From positions 1 to 14,851 of the forward strand of contig JAGPUU010000306.1 in the NCBI GenBank assembly GCA_018067325.1: a DNA stretch of 14,851 nt, given 5' to 3'. The DNA comes from Amphritea sp. GTDB lineage: Bacteria; Pseudomonadota; Gammaproteobacteria; Pseudomonadales; Balneatricaceae. Below the pieces are notes generated by a model that ran no database searches, was not told the origin of the DNA, and saw nothing but the letters and a program-made list of their open reading frames with translations. Each line of letters begins with the position of its first letter. The stretch's first letter is position 1. The position numbers and the translations under genes were made by a program. Below are positions 6,567 through 14,644 of this stretch, in pieces.

Positions 6567-8171
6567 TTGATCTCCTCTGCGAACATCACTATGCAGTTTG
6601 GCGCTGAGCCTCTGTTTGAAAACATCTCCGCTAAATTCGGCAATGGTAACCGTTATGGTCTGATCGGTGCGAACGGCTGTGGTAAATCTACCTTCATGAA
6701 GATCCTGAGTGGAGAGCTGACGCCGACTTCTGGCAACATCTCTATTACGCCGGGCGAGAAGCTGGGTATTCTTAGCCAGGATCAGTTTGCTTTTGAAGAG
6801 TACAGCGTTATTGATGCCGTAATCATGGGCGATGCTGAACTGTGGAAAGTGAAGCAGGAGCGTGACCGTATCTACTCTCTGCCTGAGATGTCGGAAGAGG
6901 ATGGCATGAAGGTTGCCCATCTGGAAACCGAATTTGCTGAGCTGGATGGATACAGTGCAGAAAGCCGTGCTGGGGATATTCTGCTGGAAGCAGGTATTGC
7001 TGAGAAATATCACTTTGGCCTGATGGGACAAGTTGCACCGGGCTGGAAACTGCGGGTGTTGCTGGCGCAGGCACTGTTTGCGAATCCTGATATTTTGCTG
7101 CTGGATGAGCCAACCAACAACCTGGATATCCACACTATCAGCTGGTTAGAGAATGTTCTGAATCAGCGTAAGTGCACCATGATCATTATTTCCCACGACC
7201 GTCACTTCCTGAACGCGGTCTGTACCCATATGGCGGATATCGATTACGGCGAGCTGCGTGTCTATCCGGGTAACTATGAATACTTTATGGAAGCGTCTTC
7301 GCTGATCCGTGACCAGCTGTTGACCGAGAATGCTAAAAAGAGCTCGGAGATGGACGAGTTACAAGCATTTGTAAACCGCTTCTCTGCCAACGCCTCTAAA
7401 GCTAAGCAGGCGAGTTCGCGGGCGAAGAAACTAGATAAAATTGAGCTGGACGAGGTAAAGACTTCTAGTCGCCAGGTGCCCTCAATTACCTATAAGCAGG
7501 ACAAACGTTTGCACCGTCAGGCGCTGATTCTGGAAGACATGGGTCATGGCTTTGATGGTGGCACACTGTTCTCTGACGGTAACCTTATACTGGAAGCGGG
7601 CGCTAAGCTGGCGGTTATCGGTGAAAACGGCGCGGGTAAAACAACTTTCATGCGTTGTCTGATGAAGGAATTAGAAGCCAACGAAGGCACGGTTAAGTGG
7701 TCTGAAAATGCCACCATCGGTTACTGCCCTCAGGATAGTTCTGCTGACTTCAATACTGATCTAACACTGTTTGAGTGGATGTCACAGTGGCGCACGCCGA
7801 AGCATGATGATCTAAAAGTACGGGCGATGCTGGGACGTTTGCTGTTTACCGCCGATGACTTTAATAAGAAAGCCCGGGTCTGTTCCGGTGGTGAAAAAAA
7901 CCGCCTCCTGTTCGGTAAGCTGATGATGATGGATATCAACGTGCTGATCATGGACGAGCCGACCAACCACATGGATATGGAAGCGATTGAGGCGCTGAAC
8001 GCCGCGCTTGAAGGCTTTGATGGTACGCTGATCTTTGTTAGCCATGACCGTGCTTTCGTTTCCTCTCTTGCGACCTGTGTAATAGAGATTAAGGATAAGG
8101 AAGTAATTTACTTCCCAGGTACTTTTGACGAGTATTTGTCGGATCAGACTAAAGCGTCCAGAGTTGCCTGA
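6567..8171 (+). CDS. ybiT: ABC-F ATPase YbiT
   Basis: This 534-residue protein is a soluble twin-ATPase of the ABC-F family, without membrane segments, and follows E. coli YbiT closely along its length. ABC1 has Walker [10 protein letters not shown] (34-42), the degenerate YbiT signature VAPGWKLR and Walker B LLLDEP (D180, E181). ABC2 has Walker [10 protein letters not shown] (352-360), signature CSGGE (439-443) and Walker B IMDEP (D463, E464). The charged linker between the domains (about 240-305) is the ribosome-binding P-site tRNA interaction motif of ABC-F proteins. These proteins act on the ribosome in translation. The start is TTG 6567 with AGGA nine bases upstream, and it aligns with the usual YbiT N-terminus. 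The gene ends before a strong terminator. Confidence 0.95.
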   Translation: MISSANITMQFGAEPLFENISAKFGNGNRYGLIGANGCGKSTFMKILSGELTPTSGNISITPGEKLGILSQDQFAFEEYSVIDAVIMGDAELWKVKQERDRIYSLPEMSEEDGMKVAHLETEFAELDGYSAESRAGDILLEAGIAEKYHFGLMGQVAPGWKLRVLLAQALFANPDILLLDEPTNNLDIHTISWLENVLNQRKCTMIIISHDRHFLNAVCTHMADIDYGELRVYPGNYEYFMEASSLIRDQLLTENAKKSSEMDELQAFVNRFSANASKAKQASSRAKKLDKIELDEVKTSSRQVPSITYKQDKRLHRQALILEDMGHGFDGGTLFSDGNLILEAGAKLAVIGENGAGKTTFMRCLMKELEANEGTVKWSENATIGYCPQDSSADFNTDLTLFEWMSQWRTPKHDDLKVRAMLGRLLFTADDFNKKARVCSGGEKNRLLFGKLMMMDINVLIMDEPTNHMDMEAIEALNAALEGFDGTLIFVSHDRAFVSSLATCVIEIKDKEVIYFPGTFDEYLSDQTKASRVA

Positions 8172-8204
8172 TATCTTGTCTAGATGAGCTTTTTCTGACA
8201 GATA

Positions 8205-8249
8205 TAAAAAAGCCCCCAGGTTCTTAAACAGAAGCTGGGGGCTTTTTTT
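8205..8249. terminator. Bidirectional intrinsic terminator
   Basis: AGCCCCCAG (8211-8219) and CTGGGGGCT (8235-8243) form a perfect 9-base GC-rich stem with a 15-base loop. A-run and T-run flank it symmetrically, so it should stop transcription of ybiT (rightward) and of the ATP-grasp gene (leftward). Confidence 0.92.
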
Positions 8250-8273
8250 ATGCTCTGGGTTTGATCAGAGCAT
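8250..8273. other. Second inverted repeat beside the terminator
   Basis: ATGCTCTG (8250-8257) and CAGAGCAT (8266-8273) form an 8-base perfect stem with an 8-base loop. It overlaps the stop codon of the ATP-grasp gene and abuts the T-run of the terminator. It may protect the leftward mRNA end; it has no T-run of its own on either strand. Confidence 0.5.
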
Positions 8274-9719
8274 TTTACGAACGTTATCGGTTGGAATATA
8301 AGGTACTTCCAGCTCTTCCAGTTCTTTGTATTCAAACTGAGCGTTGATTGCGGTAACCCAATCTTTAGCGCGGGGCAGAAGTTGGCGGTCATCAGACTGC
8401 ATTCGTCCCCGGGCTATCAGAATTCCCATGTCAGCACCCAGGTAACTGTAATCACCTTTGCCATAAACACGTAGATAGAAGGCGTCATTATTGTCGCTGA
8501 CGTTACCCCAGTCGATGCTTTGACGCACATAGTTGATGGTGCCATCGTCTTCCATGCGCCAGATGCCAGTCTGTGGCGCTTTAGTGATCATCCGCACTCT
8601 GTCTTCGGTGTGCTTGAGTACCAGTTGTGTCCAGGTATCAAAGTCAGCCCAGCGTTTCTGGATTGCTTCAATATCGATGTCGAAATCAACATCCATGAAT
8701 TCCAGTAGGTGAAACAGCATCAATGGGATGCCGCCATATTTAGATGTCACTAAGTTAGTTAGCGGGCTGGCGCCACTGATTCGTGGGTTGATTTCGCCCA
8801 GATAGACTTCGCCATCGTCTGTATCCACCAGGTAATCGAAGCAGAAGGTGCCGCGGTAGCCGTTTTCATAAAGCTTATCGCCCATCGCTTTAACCATTGC
8901 GATGATCTTATCGCGCTGCTCACCCTGAAGTATTTCTGGGAAGATATCGTTACCACACCAGCCGCCCTGATAAGGTGTTAGCTCTGCATAGCCGGTAATG
9001 TCGGTCTGCAACGGACCAACTAAAGTGCCACAGCGGGTGGCAACGGCTTCCAGCGTGCCCGGGATGTGGTTGATGTACTTCATGATCTTCAGTGTTTCGC
9101 CAACGATTTTCTCGGCGTTTTTATCCCAGTCAGCTTCATTGCTGATGAAGTAGGTGGTTTTACCTGAATCACCATAAGGGGTTTGTACTACCAGCTTATT
9201 TCCCAGTTTCTTTTCATCCGCTAACGCTTGTAGCTCTGCGTAGCTGGAGGCTTCAACATCGACGATGTTGGGTGCACTAGGAACACCGGCTTCGTTAGCC
9301 AGTTGGGTTGTTACAATTTTGGAATCCAGACGGGTTCGCAAGGCGGCCGGTGGCAGGGCTATCTCCATGCCTAAACTTTTAGCAATTTCTTCTGTTTTCT
9401 CGTCGAACATGACGGTTAAAATCTTACCTTTTCCGCCTGACTTTTCGAACAGCTCTACCGACTCTTTGTGGCTCAACAGGTAGTTGGCCATATCTTCCAT
9501 TGACTGGAATTCTCGCTCGGTATTCTGGGTCGGATTGGTTACCCGAAAGTGGCCGCCGTCGAAAGAGTCGAAGTGAGAGATATATTTAAAGCCTTGAATC
9601 CACTGTCCCAACCCGAGAATGTTATATGCGGTAGGTGAGACGAAGTAGATAGGGGTCGTATTGTTTCGAAAAAAACGATAGATGTCAGATAGGCTTCGAA
9701 GAGTATCGGGTGTGCTCAT
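8265..9719 (-). CDS. ATP-grasp ligase, biotin-carboxylase-like
   Basis: This 484-residue enzyme has the ATP-grasp fold: a pre-ATP region (about 1-125), the ATP-binding loop QTPYGDSGKTTY (179-190) and the metal-binding ENP-type motif EINPR (309-313) followed by ISGAS. ATP-grasp enzymes form C-N bonds by way of an acyl phosphate. Like biotin carboxylase and peptide ligases it keeps the RGTFCFDYLV strand before the metal site, but there is no biotin-carrier or transcarboxylase gene nearby, so a stand-alone ligase is more likely. Residues 340-484 form a C-terminal region I do not recognise. ATG 9719 is chosen because AGGA lies seven bases upstream; the frame stays open to ATG 9860, adding 47 low-complexity residues. 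It is the last gene of the amidase cluster. Substrates are unknown. Confidence 0.8.
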   Translation of the reverse strand: MSTPDTLRSLSDIYRFFRNNTTPIYFVSPTAYNILGLGQWIQGFKYISHFDSFDGGHFRVTNPTQNTEREFQSMEDMANYLLSHKESVELFEKSGGKGKILTVMFDEKTEEIAKSLGMEIALPPAALRTRLDSKIVTTQLANEAGVPSAPNIVDVEASSYAELQALADEKKLGNKLVVQTPYGDSGKTTYFISNEADWDKNAEKIVGETLKIMKYINHIPGTLEAVATRCGTLVGPLQTDITGYAELTPYQGGWCGNDIFPEILQGEQRDKIIAMVKAMGDKLYENGYRGTFCFDYLVDTDDGEVYLGEINPRISGASPLTNLVTSKYGGIPLMLFHLLEFMDVDFDIDIEAIQKRWADFDTWTQLVLKHTEDRVRMITKAPQTGIWRMEDDGTINYVRQSIDWGNVSDNNDAFYLRVYGKGDYSYLGADMGILIARGRMQSDDRQLLPRAKDWVTAINAQFEYKELEELEVPYIPTDNVRKML

Positions 9720-9890
9720 AGTAACGTCCTTTATATTATTATCTTTAGATAAGGTTGAGTCTTCTGGGTTTATCTCACTAACACTCTTCGGTGCTTGCGG
9801 GAAAATGATGCTGTGAATCCTGCATAGGATTGAGGTGAGTTTGCTTGTCAGGGTAGTCATGCGTTTTTTAATACACCTCGTTCTATGGTT

Positions 9891-9915
9891 GCTTGGTTAT
9901 ACGTAGCTTGGTTAT
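9891..9915. repeat. 10-base direct repeat at the end of the C45 gene
   Basis: GCTTGGTTAT occurs at 9891-9900 and 9906-9915, a 15-base period. The second copy contains the stop codon of the C45 gene. It looks like a local duplication just after the coding end. Confidence 0.6.
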
Positions 9916-10883
9916 GCATAGTGAATATCAAGGGTCTGTTCGGGGAACAGGTCGAAGCTAAGGTTGAGGCTTTGATGCGGCCAGATATAACTGACCTGCC
10001 CCTCTGCAGGTAGATATACGGCGGTATACAGCGTGCCTGACGAATGGGCGTCGTGTACACGATACAGCGGGGGGTAGAGAAATGGAGCGACCGTTTCCTG
10101 CAATGTCGTTTCTTGCTGGGCGGCAATCCTGTTAAGTACATCCAGCCGGGTAGTCGAGTCCTCAAGAAATACAGGCTTTCCTGGTTCTATCGGCCCTTGG
10201 TGATTGGTTGAGGTGGTTGCATTGCTGACGCAGATATCTCTGTCCGGCGCGATGAAAATGGTTGAGTGATTGCCGGTCTTATCAACCAGTGCAATGTTGT
10301 AATCCAGATGTACAGGGACTCGTTTAAAAACCTCGATGGCTTCTTCAACATTGCTGCAGGTTTCCAGTACATAGCGCACCACGATGGTGATGCCAAACCC
10401 TTTTCCTTCTACCAGACGGCCGCCATAGTTAATGGAGATGCTAAGGCCTGCATCGTTTATGCCGTCGAGAGCCCCCCAGACACAATCCGCTGTGGCGATG
10501 ACTTTTTTATCCAGCCATTGGCTCTGCATAATGGTGCCTTCACAGAGAAATGCAGGGAAATCATAGTTGCGGATCAGGGCGGTCTGCTCTTTTTTATAGA
10601 TCAGTTGTGAGCAGCCTGAGTAGAATGTTGGAGGGCAGTACAAGCTGAGAAAACGAGCCTGTAGATCATCGCAATCCAACAGCGTTGTCAGTTCTTTATA
10701 CAGGGGAATCAGCTCAGGCATGTACTCTTCTAGTGCATTTATACACTCAAGGTAGCTGGGGCGAGCTTCCTCTCCTTCATCCAGATACCAGGCCCGGTAA
10801 GCAGGCCATGATTTGGTAAAGAGATCTCTGAACTTATCGCCGGGTGATAATTCGCTGATGACGTCGAACTGGAGACTATTCAC
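9912..10883 (-). CDS. C45/AAT-family Ntn acyltransferase or amide hydrolase
   Basis: This 323-residue protein resembles acyl-CoA:6-aminopenicillanate acyltransferase and related C45 self-cleaving Ntn enzymes. The key site is YSGCSQ (88-93), with C91 as the expected nucleophile exposed after cleavage at G90-C91, followed by the conserved RNYDF (105-109). A WGALDGINDAGLSISIN stretch (136-152) is also typical. The 90-residue pro-part matches the pre-cleavage portion of the family. These enzymes cleave or exchange the acyl group of linear amides. There is no signal peptide, so it acts in the cytoplasm. The start is GTG 10883, overlapping the amidase stop as GTGA, which implies coupled translation. 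The natural substrate cannot be read from the sequence. Confidence 0.82.
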   Translation of the reverse strand: MNSLQFDVISELSPGDKFRDLFTKSWPAYRAWYLDEGEEARPSYLECINALEEYMPELIPLYKELTTLLDCDDLQARFLSLYCPPTFYSGCSQLIYKKEQTALIRNYDFPAFLCEGTIMQSQWLDKKVIATADCVWGALDGINDAGLSISINYGGRLVEGKGFGITIVVRYVLETCSNVEEAIEVFKRVPVHLDYNIALVDKTGNHSTIFIAPDRDICVSNATTSTNHQGPIEPGKPVFLEDSTTRLDVLNRIAAQQETTLQETVAPFLYPPLYRVHDAHSSGTLYTAVYLPAEGQVSYIWPHQSLNLSFDLFPEQTLDIHYA

Positions 10884-12400
10884 TTAGTGACCGTCCCACG
10901 AAGTTGTGAAAGGAGAGCGCGGGCGCGTTTCATCTGGTTGATGATGCCCTTGCCTTCATCTTCATTAAACTCATCCGGGCCGGTATCCGCTTTGGGTTCA
11001 GCGGCAGAGTCTTTCGGCGAGTTATCCCAGCCGATCACTTTTTCTAACTGCTCGGCAATATTCAGAACTGTTGCATCTGTTCCCCGAGGGCCCTGAATTT
11101 GAATTGAGAGAGGTAAGCCTTCATCACCCAGCCCCATCGGTATAGCGCAGGCAGGCATACCGGTCAGGTTGGCATCGTACATAAAGCTAGCCCAGTCTAG
11201 CCATGGATAGCTAATGCGGGTGGACCCAACATACTTAGGGTGACGCAGGCTGTGCTTAAATGCCTCAACGCCCAGGGTAGGGGTAATGAATGTTGTGCAG
11301 TTATTACGCTCAAACATTGCCTGGTAAGCCCCGTGAATCGCTTCACGATGGTCTTCAGCAGCATTAAACTCATCTTCGGTAATACTGGCACCAAAGGTCA
11401 TAGAATCCAGTGTGCCTTGTTCTAGTCCGGCGAGGGGTGCATCCTTCTCTTTTTGGAAGCTCCAGGTGTCGTACATGGCGGAAGTCGCCCAGGCGATAAC
11501 GGAAGAGGGCAGGTGAGGATGATCATAAATGACTTCTGCGCCAGCCTCTTTCAATTGGGCGATAATCCTGCGGAAGGTCATGCGTACATCATCGTCAATC
11601 GGGGCAAGCCCAAGGTCTTCAGAGATAATGATTTTCTGACCGGCTAGCGAAATTGGTTGAAGCGCATGGGCGTTCAGAGAATCCACATAAGCATGCTCAT
11701 CATTATTCGCAGCGATTACCGAATACATCAAGCGGGCATCAGCCACTGTCCGAGCCATCGGTCCGTATGAAACGATGGTGCTCCATGAAGGGTTACAAGG
11801 CTCTCTTGGCACCGCTTGATAGGAAGGTTTGAAACCCACGATGCCACAAAAAGCTGCTGGAATTCGGATTGAACCGCCGCCATCGCCTCCCAGAGACAGG
11901 GTGCCAGCACCGGTTGCCACGGCAACGCCTGCACCGCCGGAAGAACCACCGCAGGTGCGTTCTCTGTTCCAGGGGTTGGTGGTTGTGCCGAAGAGTTCTG
12001 ATGAAGTCGTGCCGGTCAGACAGTATTCTGGGCAGGTGGTTTTTGCAAAGATAACTGCACCTGCTTCTTCCAAACGCTGTATCGCTGCGCTGGTCTCCTG
12101 AGGAATAACGTCTTTTTCAGTACGGGAACCGCTGGTCAATGGAACACCGGCAAGCCATTGTGATTCTTTGATGGTGATCGGTAAACCGCACAGAGGCCCA
12201 CCCAGGCCCTGGGCTAATAGCTCATCGGCTTTAGCGGCCGCCTCGCGAGCACGGTCGTACAGTTTTACAGAAAAGGGATTGTAGGTTTCAGCGACATACT
12301 CAGCGCGTTGGATCGTTTGCTCAAGCAGTTCGGTGGCAGTCACACGGCGGGCGCGAAGATCTTCGAGTAGTTCAATCGCAGTTTTATTACCTGAATCCAT
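10880..12400 (-). CDS. Amidase-signature family hydrolase
   Basis: This 506-residue enzyme has the full amidase signature with its Ser-cisSer-Lys triad: K78 (PITIKES), S153 in GGSSGG (151-156) and nucleophile S177 in GGGSIRIPA. The 24-residue spacing between the serines equals that in fatty acid amide hydrolase. Such enzymes hydrolyse carboxamides to acid and ammonia or amine. It is not a GatA candidate, since no gatB or gatC is adjacent. The last 48 residues (459-506) are an extra acidic segment ending in a basic helix. ATG 12400 has AAGGA about seven bases upstream. It is the first gene of a leftward cluster with the C45 and ATP-grasp genes. Confidence 0.92.
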   Translation of the reverse strand: MDSGNKTAIELLEDLRARRVTATELLEQTIQRAEYVAETYNPFSVKLYDRAREAAAKADELLAQGLGGPLCGLPITIKESQWLAGVPLTSGSRTEKDVIPQETSAAIQRLEEAGAVIFAKTTCPEYCLTGTTSSELFGTTTNPWNRERTCGGSSGGAGVAVATGAGTLSLGGDGGGSIRIPAAFCGIVGFKPSYQAVPREPCNPSWSTIVSYGPMARTVADARLMYSVIAANNDEHAYVDSLNAHALQPISLAGQKIIISEDLGLAPIDDDVRMTFRRIIAQLKEAGAEVIYDHPHLPSSVIAWATSAMYDTWSFQKEKDAPLAGLEQGTLDSMTFGASITEDEFNAAEDHREAIHGAYQAMFERNNCTTFITPTLGVEAFKHSLRHPKYVGSTRISYPWLDWASFMYDANLTGMPACAIPMGLGDEGLPLSIQIQGPRGTDATVLNIAEQLEKVIGWDNSPKDSAAEPKADTGPDEFNEDEGKGIINQMKRARALLSQLRGTVTK

Positions 12401-12425
12401 CTGACTTCCTTCATTATTTTAGGTG

Positions 12426-12505
12426 TGTAAGGTGCTATGAATCGACTGTCTTGAGAGCTGTTCTATGTCAATGTTGTCGCATCTAAAATGTTGTAGAACC
12501 TTACA
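12426..12505. promoter_or_regulatory. Divergent promoter region with inverted 11-base motif
   Basis: TGTAAGGTGCT at 12426-12436 and its reverse complement form AGAACCTTACA at 12495-12505 match at 10 of 11 positions. They lie near the starts of the amidase gene and the divergent gene, respectively, one copy for each direction. A TTGACA lies between them on the complement (12471-12466), but without a well-spaced -10. The pair suggests one regulator controlling both genes. Confidence 0.4.
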
Positions 12506-12556
12506 TCATGACCCATAATGTATGTCCGTATTTTTAAAAAAGCAACACTATGGTCC

Positions 12557-13021
12557 ATGATGTTTACTAATGAGAGTTTAGAAGTCTATCTGGAAATTGC
12601 CGGAAGTGTGACACAGGCGGAACTCCCAATCTGCCGTGAACAGGGGCGTCTGGGCGATTATGCTGTGGCTTATCGTATCTTCAGAAACAAGCAGGGCGGA
12701 GGTTTTGGCGACCCTGATAAACATCCTTATTCCTGGGCTGCATTGGTCTATGTGGATGGATTACCGTTACGATTAGACAGTGCGAGGGGCGATTGCCGTG
12801 AGTGGTCAACGCTGGATCGTATAGGTCAGTGGATGGTGGATAACGGCTTCAGATACTGGTGGACTCGCAATGATCTTGAGTATGTCGAGCACCCTTTACC
12901 TGCGAATGCTTTCGAACCAGTTCCTACGGTTGATGCGGTGATTGAAGCTGCAGTGGAAAGCGGCTTGCCCGCTGAGACTGAGTTACCTGCGGATAGCGGA
13001 TCAGATCCATTGACGGTTTAG
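12557..13021 (+). CDS. Hypothetical protein, 154 residues
   Basis: I do not recognise a family. The protein is soluble, with no signal peptide or membrane segment. Its core is rich in aromatic and charged residues and looks like a compact alpha/beta domain: FTNESLEVYLEIAGS, then a CREQGRLGDYAVAYRIFRN region, HPYSWAALVYVDG, LRLDSARG and a WSTLDRIGQWM helix. The last 30 or so residues are acidic and low in complexity. The frame is open from 12518; ATG 12557 or 12560 is preferred because the predicted protein then starts with the folded-looking part, but no ribosome site is clear for any start. Codon use resembles the neighbours. It is divergent from the amidase cluster and shares its promoter region, so a linked role is possible. 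Confidence 0.65.
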   Translation: MMFTNESLEVYLEIAGSVTQAELPICREQGRLGDYAVAYRIFRNKQGGGFGDPDKHPYSWAALVYVDGLPLRLDSARGDCREWSTLDRIGQWMVDNGFRYWWTRNDLEYVEHPLPANAFEPVPTVDAVIEAAVESGLPAETELPADSGSDPLTV

Positions 13022-13035
13022 GCTATATCTATGGC

Positions 13036-13063
13036 CTGATGGAGTGCTGTTGCACTCCATCAG
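13036..13063. terminator. 12-base hairpin between convergent genes
   Basis: CTGATGGAGTGC (13036-13047) and GCACTCCATCAG (13052-13063) form a perfect 12-base stem with a TGTT loop. It lies 15 bases after the hypothetical gene and 23 bases after the end of the leftward PACE gene. No T-run follows on either strand, so it may be an atypical terminator or an mRNA-end stabiliser. Confidence 0.5.
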
Positions 13064-13085
13064 ATAGTGGTAGGGGCTATCTCCT

Positions 13086-13637
13086 TTAGTAGCTTTCAGC
13101 TCGCGCTGGCTCATCCTGTCGTAGAGGTAAAAGCTGGCCTGACAGTTCGGCCGAGAGTTGGTCTGATAGTTGAGTCGAAAGTTGGGCTGACAGTTGAGTC
13201 GAGAGCTGTACAACAGGAAACACCCGGTCATATCCCAGATTGAATAGTAGTGTATAGATCATCACCGCGAACACCATAACCAGGTCTACCATGAGCGCTT
13301 GAAAAAGCGTCACATCAAGCCACCAGATAATCAATGGCAACGAGGTGGCCGTCAGCGTCAACTCGAATCCGAACGCATGAAGTATCCGTCCTGCTAATTT
13401 CCGTTCCGTAGGGACGTTTCCCTGCTTAACGTCATAACGGTCAAATGCATAGTTGAAAATTGGATTGATCAGCATCGCTTTCAGACTAAGCACCACCGCT
13501 AGCATTCCCACATCAACGATATCCCGATTCAGCATAAGCGACATCATCGGAGCCAATAACGTAAGTAATAGCGCCTCAAACATAACAGCGTGGCGCAGGC
13601 GGTCCAGCGGTGTGCGGGTGATAATTGGCTGATTCAT
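13086..13637 (-). CDS. PACE-family multidrug efflux transporter
   Basis: This 183-residue membrane protein has two tandem bacterial-transmembrane-pair units, giving four helices. The first unit begins DRLRHAVMFE, where E21 corresponds to the essential glutamate of AceI; the second has RILHAFGFE (84-92). PACE pumps export chlorhexidine-like cations and polyamine-like compounds by proton exchange. Homologues are mostly about 140-150 residues long. Here the fold ends near residue 141 and is followed by a seven-unit QLSX repeat (144-171) and a short charged tail. ATG 13637 is preferred because AAGGA lies six bases upstream; an in-frame ATG at 13676 begins a repeated MNQ sequence. The gene is divergent from a LysR gene, as aceI is from aceR. 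Confidence 0.85.
   Translation of the reverse strand: MNQPIITRTPLDRLRHAVMFEALLLTLLAPMMSLMLNRDIVDVGMLAVVLSLKAMLINPIFNYAFDRYDVKQGNVPTERKLAGRILHAFGFELTLTATSLPLIIWWLDVTLFQALMVDLVMVFAVMIYTLLFNLGYDRVFPVVQLSTQLSAQLSTQLSDQLSAELSGQLLPLRQDEPARAESY
13125..13208 (-). repeat. 12-base tandem repeat coding a QLSX tail
   Basis: Seven 12-base units encode QLST, QLSA, QLST, QLSD, QLSA, ELSG and QLLP in the C-terminus of the PACE protein. The units differ by single bases, which points to slippage or unequal exchange with in-frame length changes of four residues. Confidence 0.85.
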
Positions 13638-13717
13638 GATGGATCCTTGCGATGGGTAGATAAATGACTGATTCATAGGTGGGGCCATTCTAAGCTTTAA
13701 ATAGATAGATAAAAGTT

Positions 13718-13741
13718 AGATACTATCTGTTAATCAGATAG
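13718..13741. promoter_or_regulatory. Candidate LysR operator with overlapping palindromes
   Basis: CTATCTG-TTAAT-CAGATAG (13723-13741) is a perfect 7-base inverted repeat with a T-N11-A core (TCTGTTAATCAGA), the LysR-box form. It overlaps a second palindrome, AGATA-C-TATCT (13718-13728). Centre to LysR start is about 25 bases, which suits autorepression together with control of the divergent PACE gene. Confidence 0.6.
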
Positions 13742-13756
13742 GTTGAGGCTGCGTTT

Positions 13757-14644
13757 ATGGCTGTTATTGATCAATTAGAAGCGTTTGTTATAGCGGCGGA
13801 GACGGGGTCGTTTTCTGCAGCTGCTCGTCGGCTGGGTAAAGCCCAGTCGGCAGTGAGTACGGCGATTAGTAATCTGGAACTGGATAGCAATGTTGTCTTG
13901 TTTGATCGGAGCAGCCGTAATCCGGTATTAACCGAATGTGGTCGGGCGTTGCTGGAATACGCGCGAACGGTATTACACAGTCAGCATGAGTTTCGGGTAC
14001 ACGCGCAGGCGTTAGGCCAGAGCGATGAAGTTGAACTATGTCTGGCGGTTGAGCAGAGTATTTCTAACCGGCAGCTACTGGATATTCTTCACCGGTTTGA
14101 ACAGCGCTTCCCTCATATTCAACTTGAGTTGCTCGACCCAGGTGGCAGTGATGTTGCCGAATTGATTCGCACTAACCGGGCTGATATAGGTTTGATGCTT
14201 GAACGGGAAGCTTATCCCCAGGGGTTTGGCTTTCGGGGTATTGGTTATTCAGAGTCGGTAGCTGTTTGTCGACACGACCATCCGGTTGTTGCTATGCAGC
14301 CGGTCAGTCATGCGAATCTACGTGCATATCGTCAGCTAGTTTTACGCAGTCTGGACTTGAGTGATCGAAGTCATGAGCGGTTGATGTTAAGTCCGAGTGT
14401 CTGGTTTTCTGAAAGTCCGTACCTGATTCTGGATCTGCTTTGCAGCGGCCTGGGCTGGGCATTTCTGCACCGCAATGTCGTCGAAGAAAAGCTAGCCAGC
14501 GGAGAGCTGCATATTCTGCAGCGCGACTATCAGAAGGTAGCCTCGTTACAAGGAGTTGATGTTGTATGGACTGAAAATCGCTCTCTGGGCACGGCCGGTA
14601 GCTGGTTGTTAGAAGAGCTATCGCAGTTGGATCTGACAGCGTAG
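13757..14644 (+). CDS. LysR-family transcriptional regulator
   Basis: This 295-residue regulator has the N-terminal LysR winged helix-turn-helix (about 1-60, with ETGSFSAAARRLGKAQSAVS containing the motif) and a C-terminal LysR substrate-binding domain (about 88-290). Length is standard. ATG 13757 has GAGG about nine bases upstream. It lies divergent from the PACE pump gene, 119 bases apart, with a LysR-type box between. By analogy with AceR/AceI it probably activates the pump gene in response to a pump substrate and controls its own synthesis. The ligand is unknown. Confidence 0.92.
   Translation: MAVIDQLEAFVIAAETGSFSAAARRLGKAQSAVSTAISNLELDSNVVLFDRSSRNPVLTECGRALLEYARTVLHSQHEFRVHAQALGQSDEVELCLAVEQSISNRQLLDILHRFEQRFPHIQLELLDPGGSDVAELIRTNRADIGLMLEREAYPQGFGFRGIGYSESVAVCRHDHPVVAMQPVSHANLRAYRQLVLRSLDLSDRSHERLMLSPSVWFSESPYLILDLLCSGLGWAFLHRNVVEEKLASGELHILQRDYQKVASLQGVDVVWTENRSLGTAGSWLLEELSQLDLTA

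Noticed and set aside
6398..6607. Rightward ORF of 69 codons in the ybiT leader
   Set aside because: It starts with TTG, has no ribosome site, has low-complexity composition and overlaps the ybiT start; it is not supported as a gene.
9857..10165. 102-codon leftward ORF over the end of the C45 gene
   Set aside because: It is a shadow frame of the C45 coding region with Arg/Pro/Ser-rich composition.
13125..13208. Repeat array as a CRISPR
   Set aside because: The units are contiguous 12-base coding repeats without spacers.
13001..13231. Leftward ORF with Asn/Cys/Gln repeats
   Set aside because: It is the QLSX repeat of the PACE gene read in a different frame.
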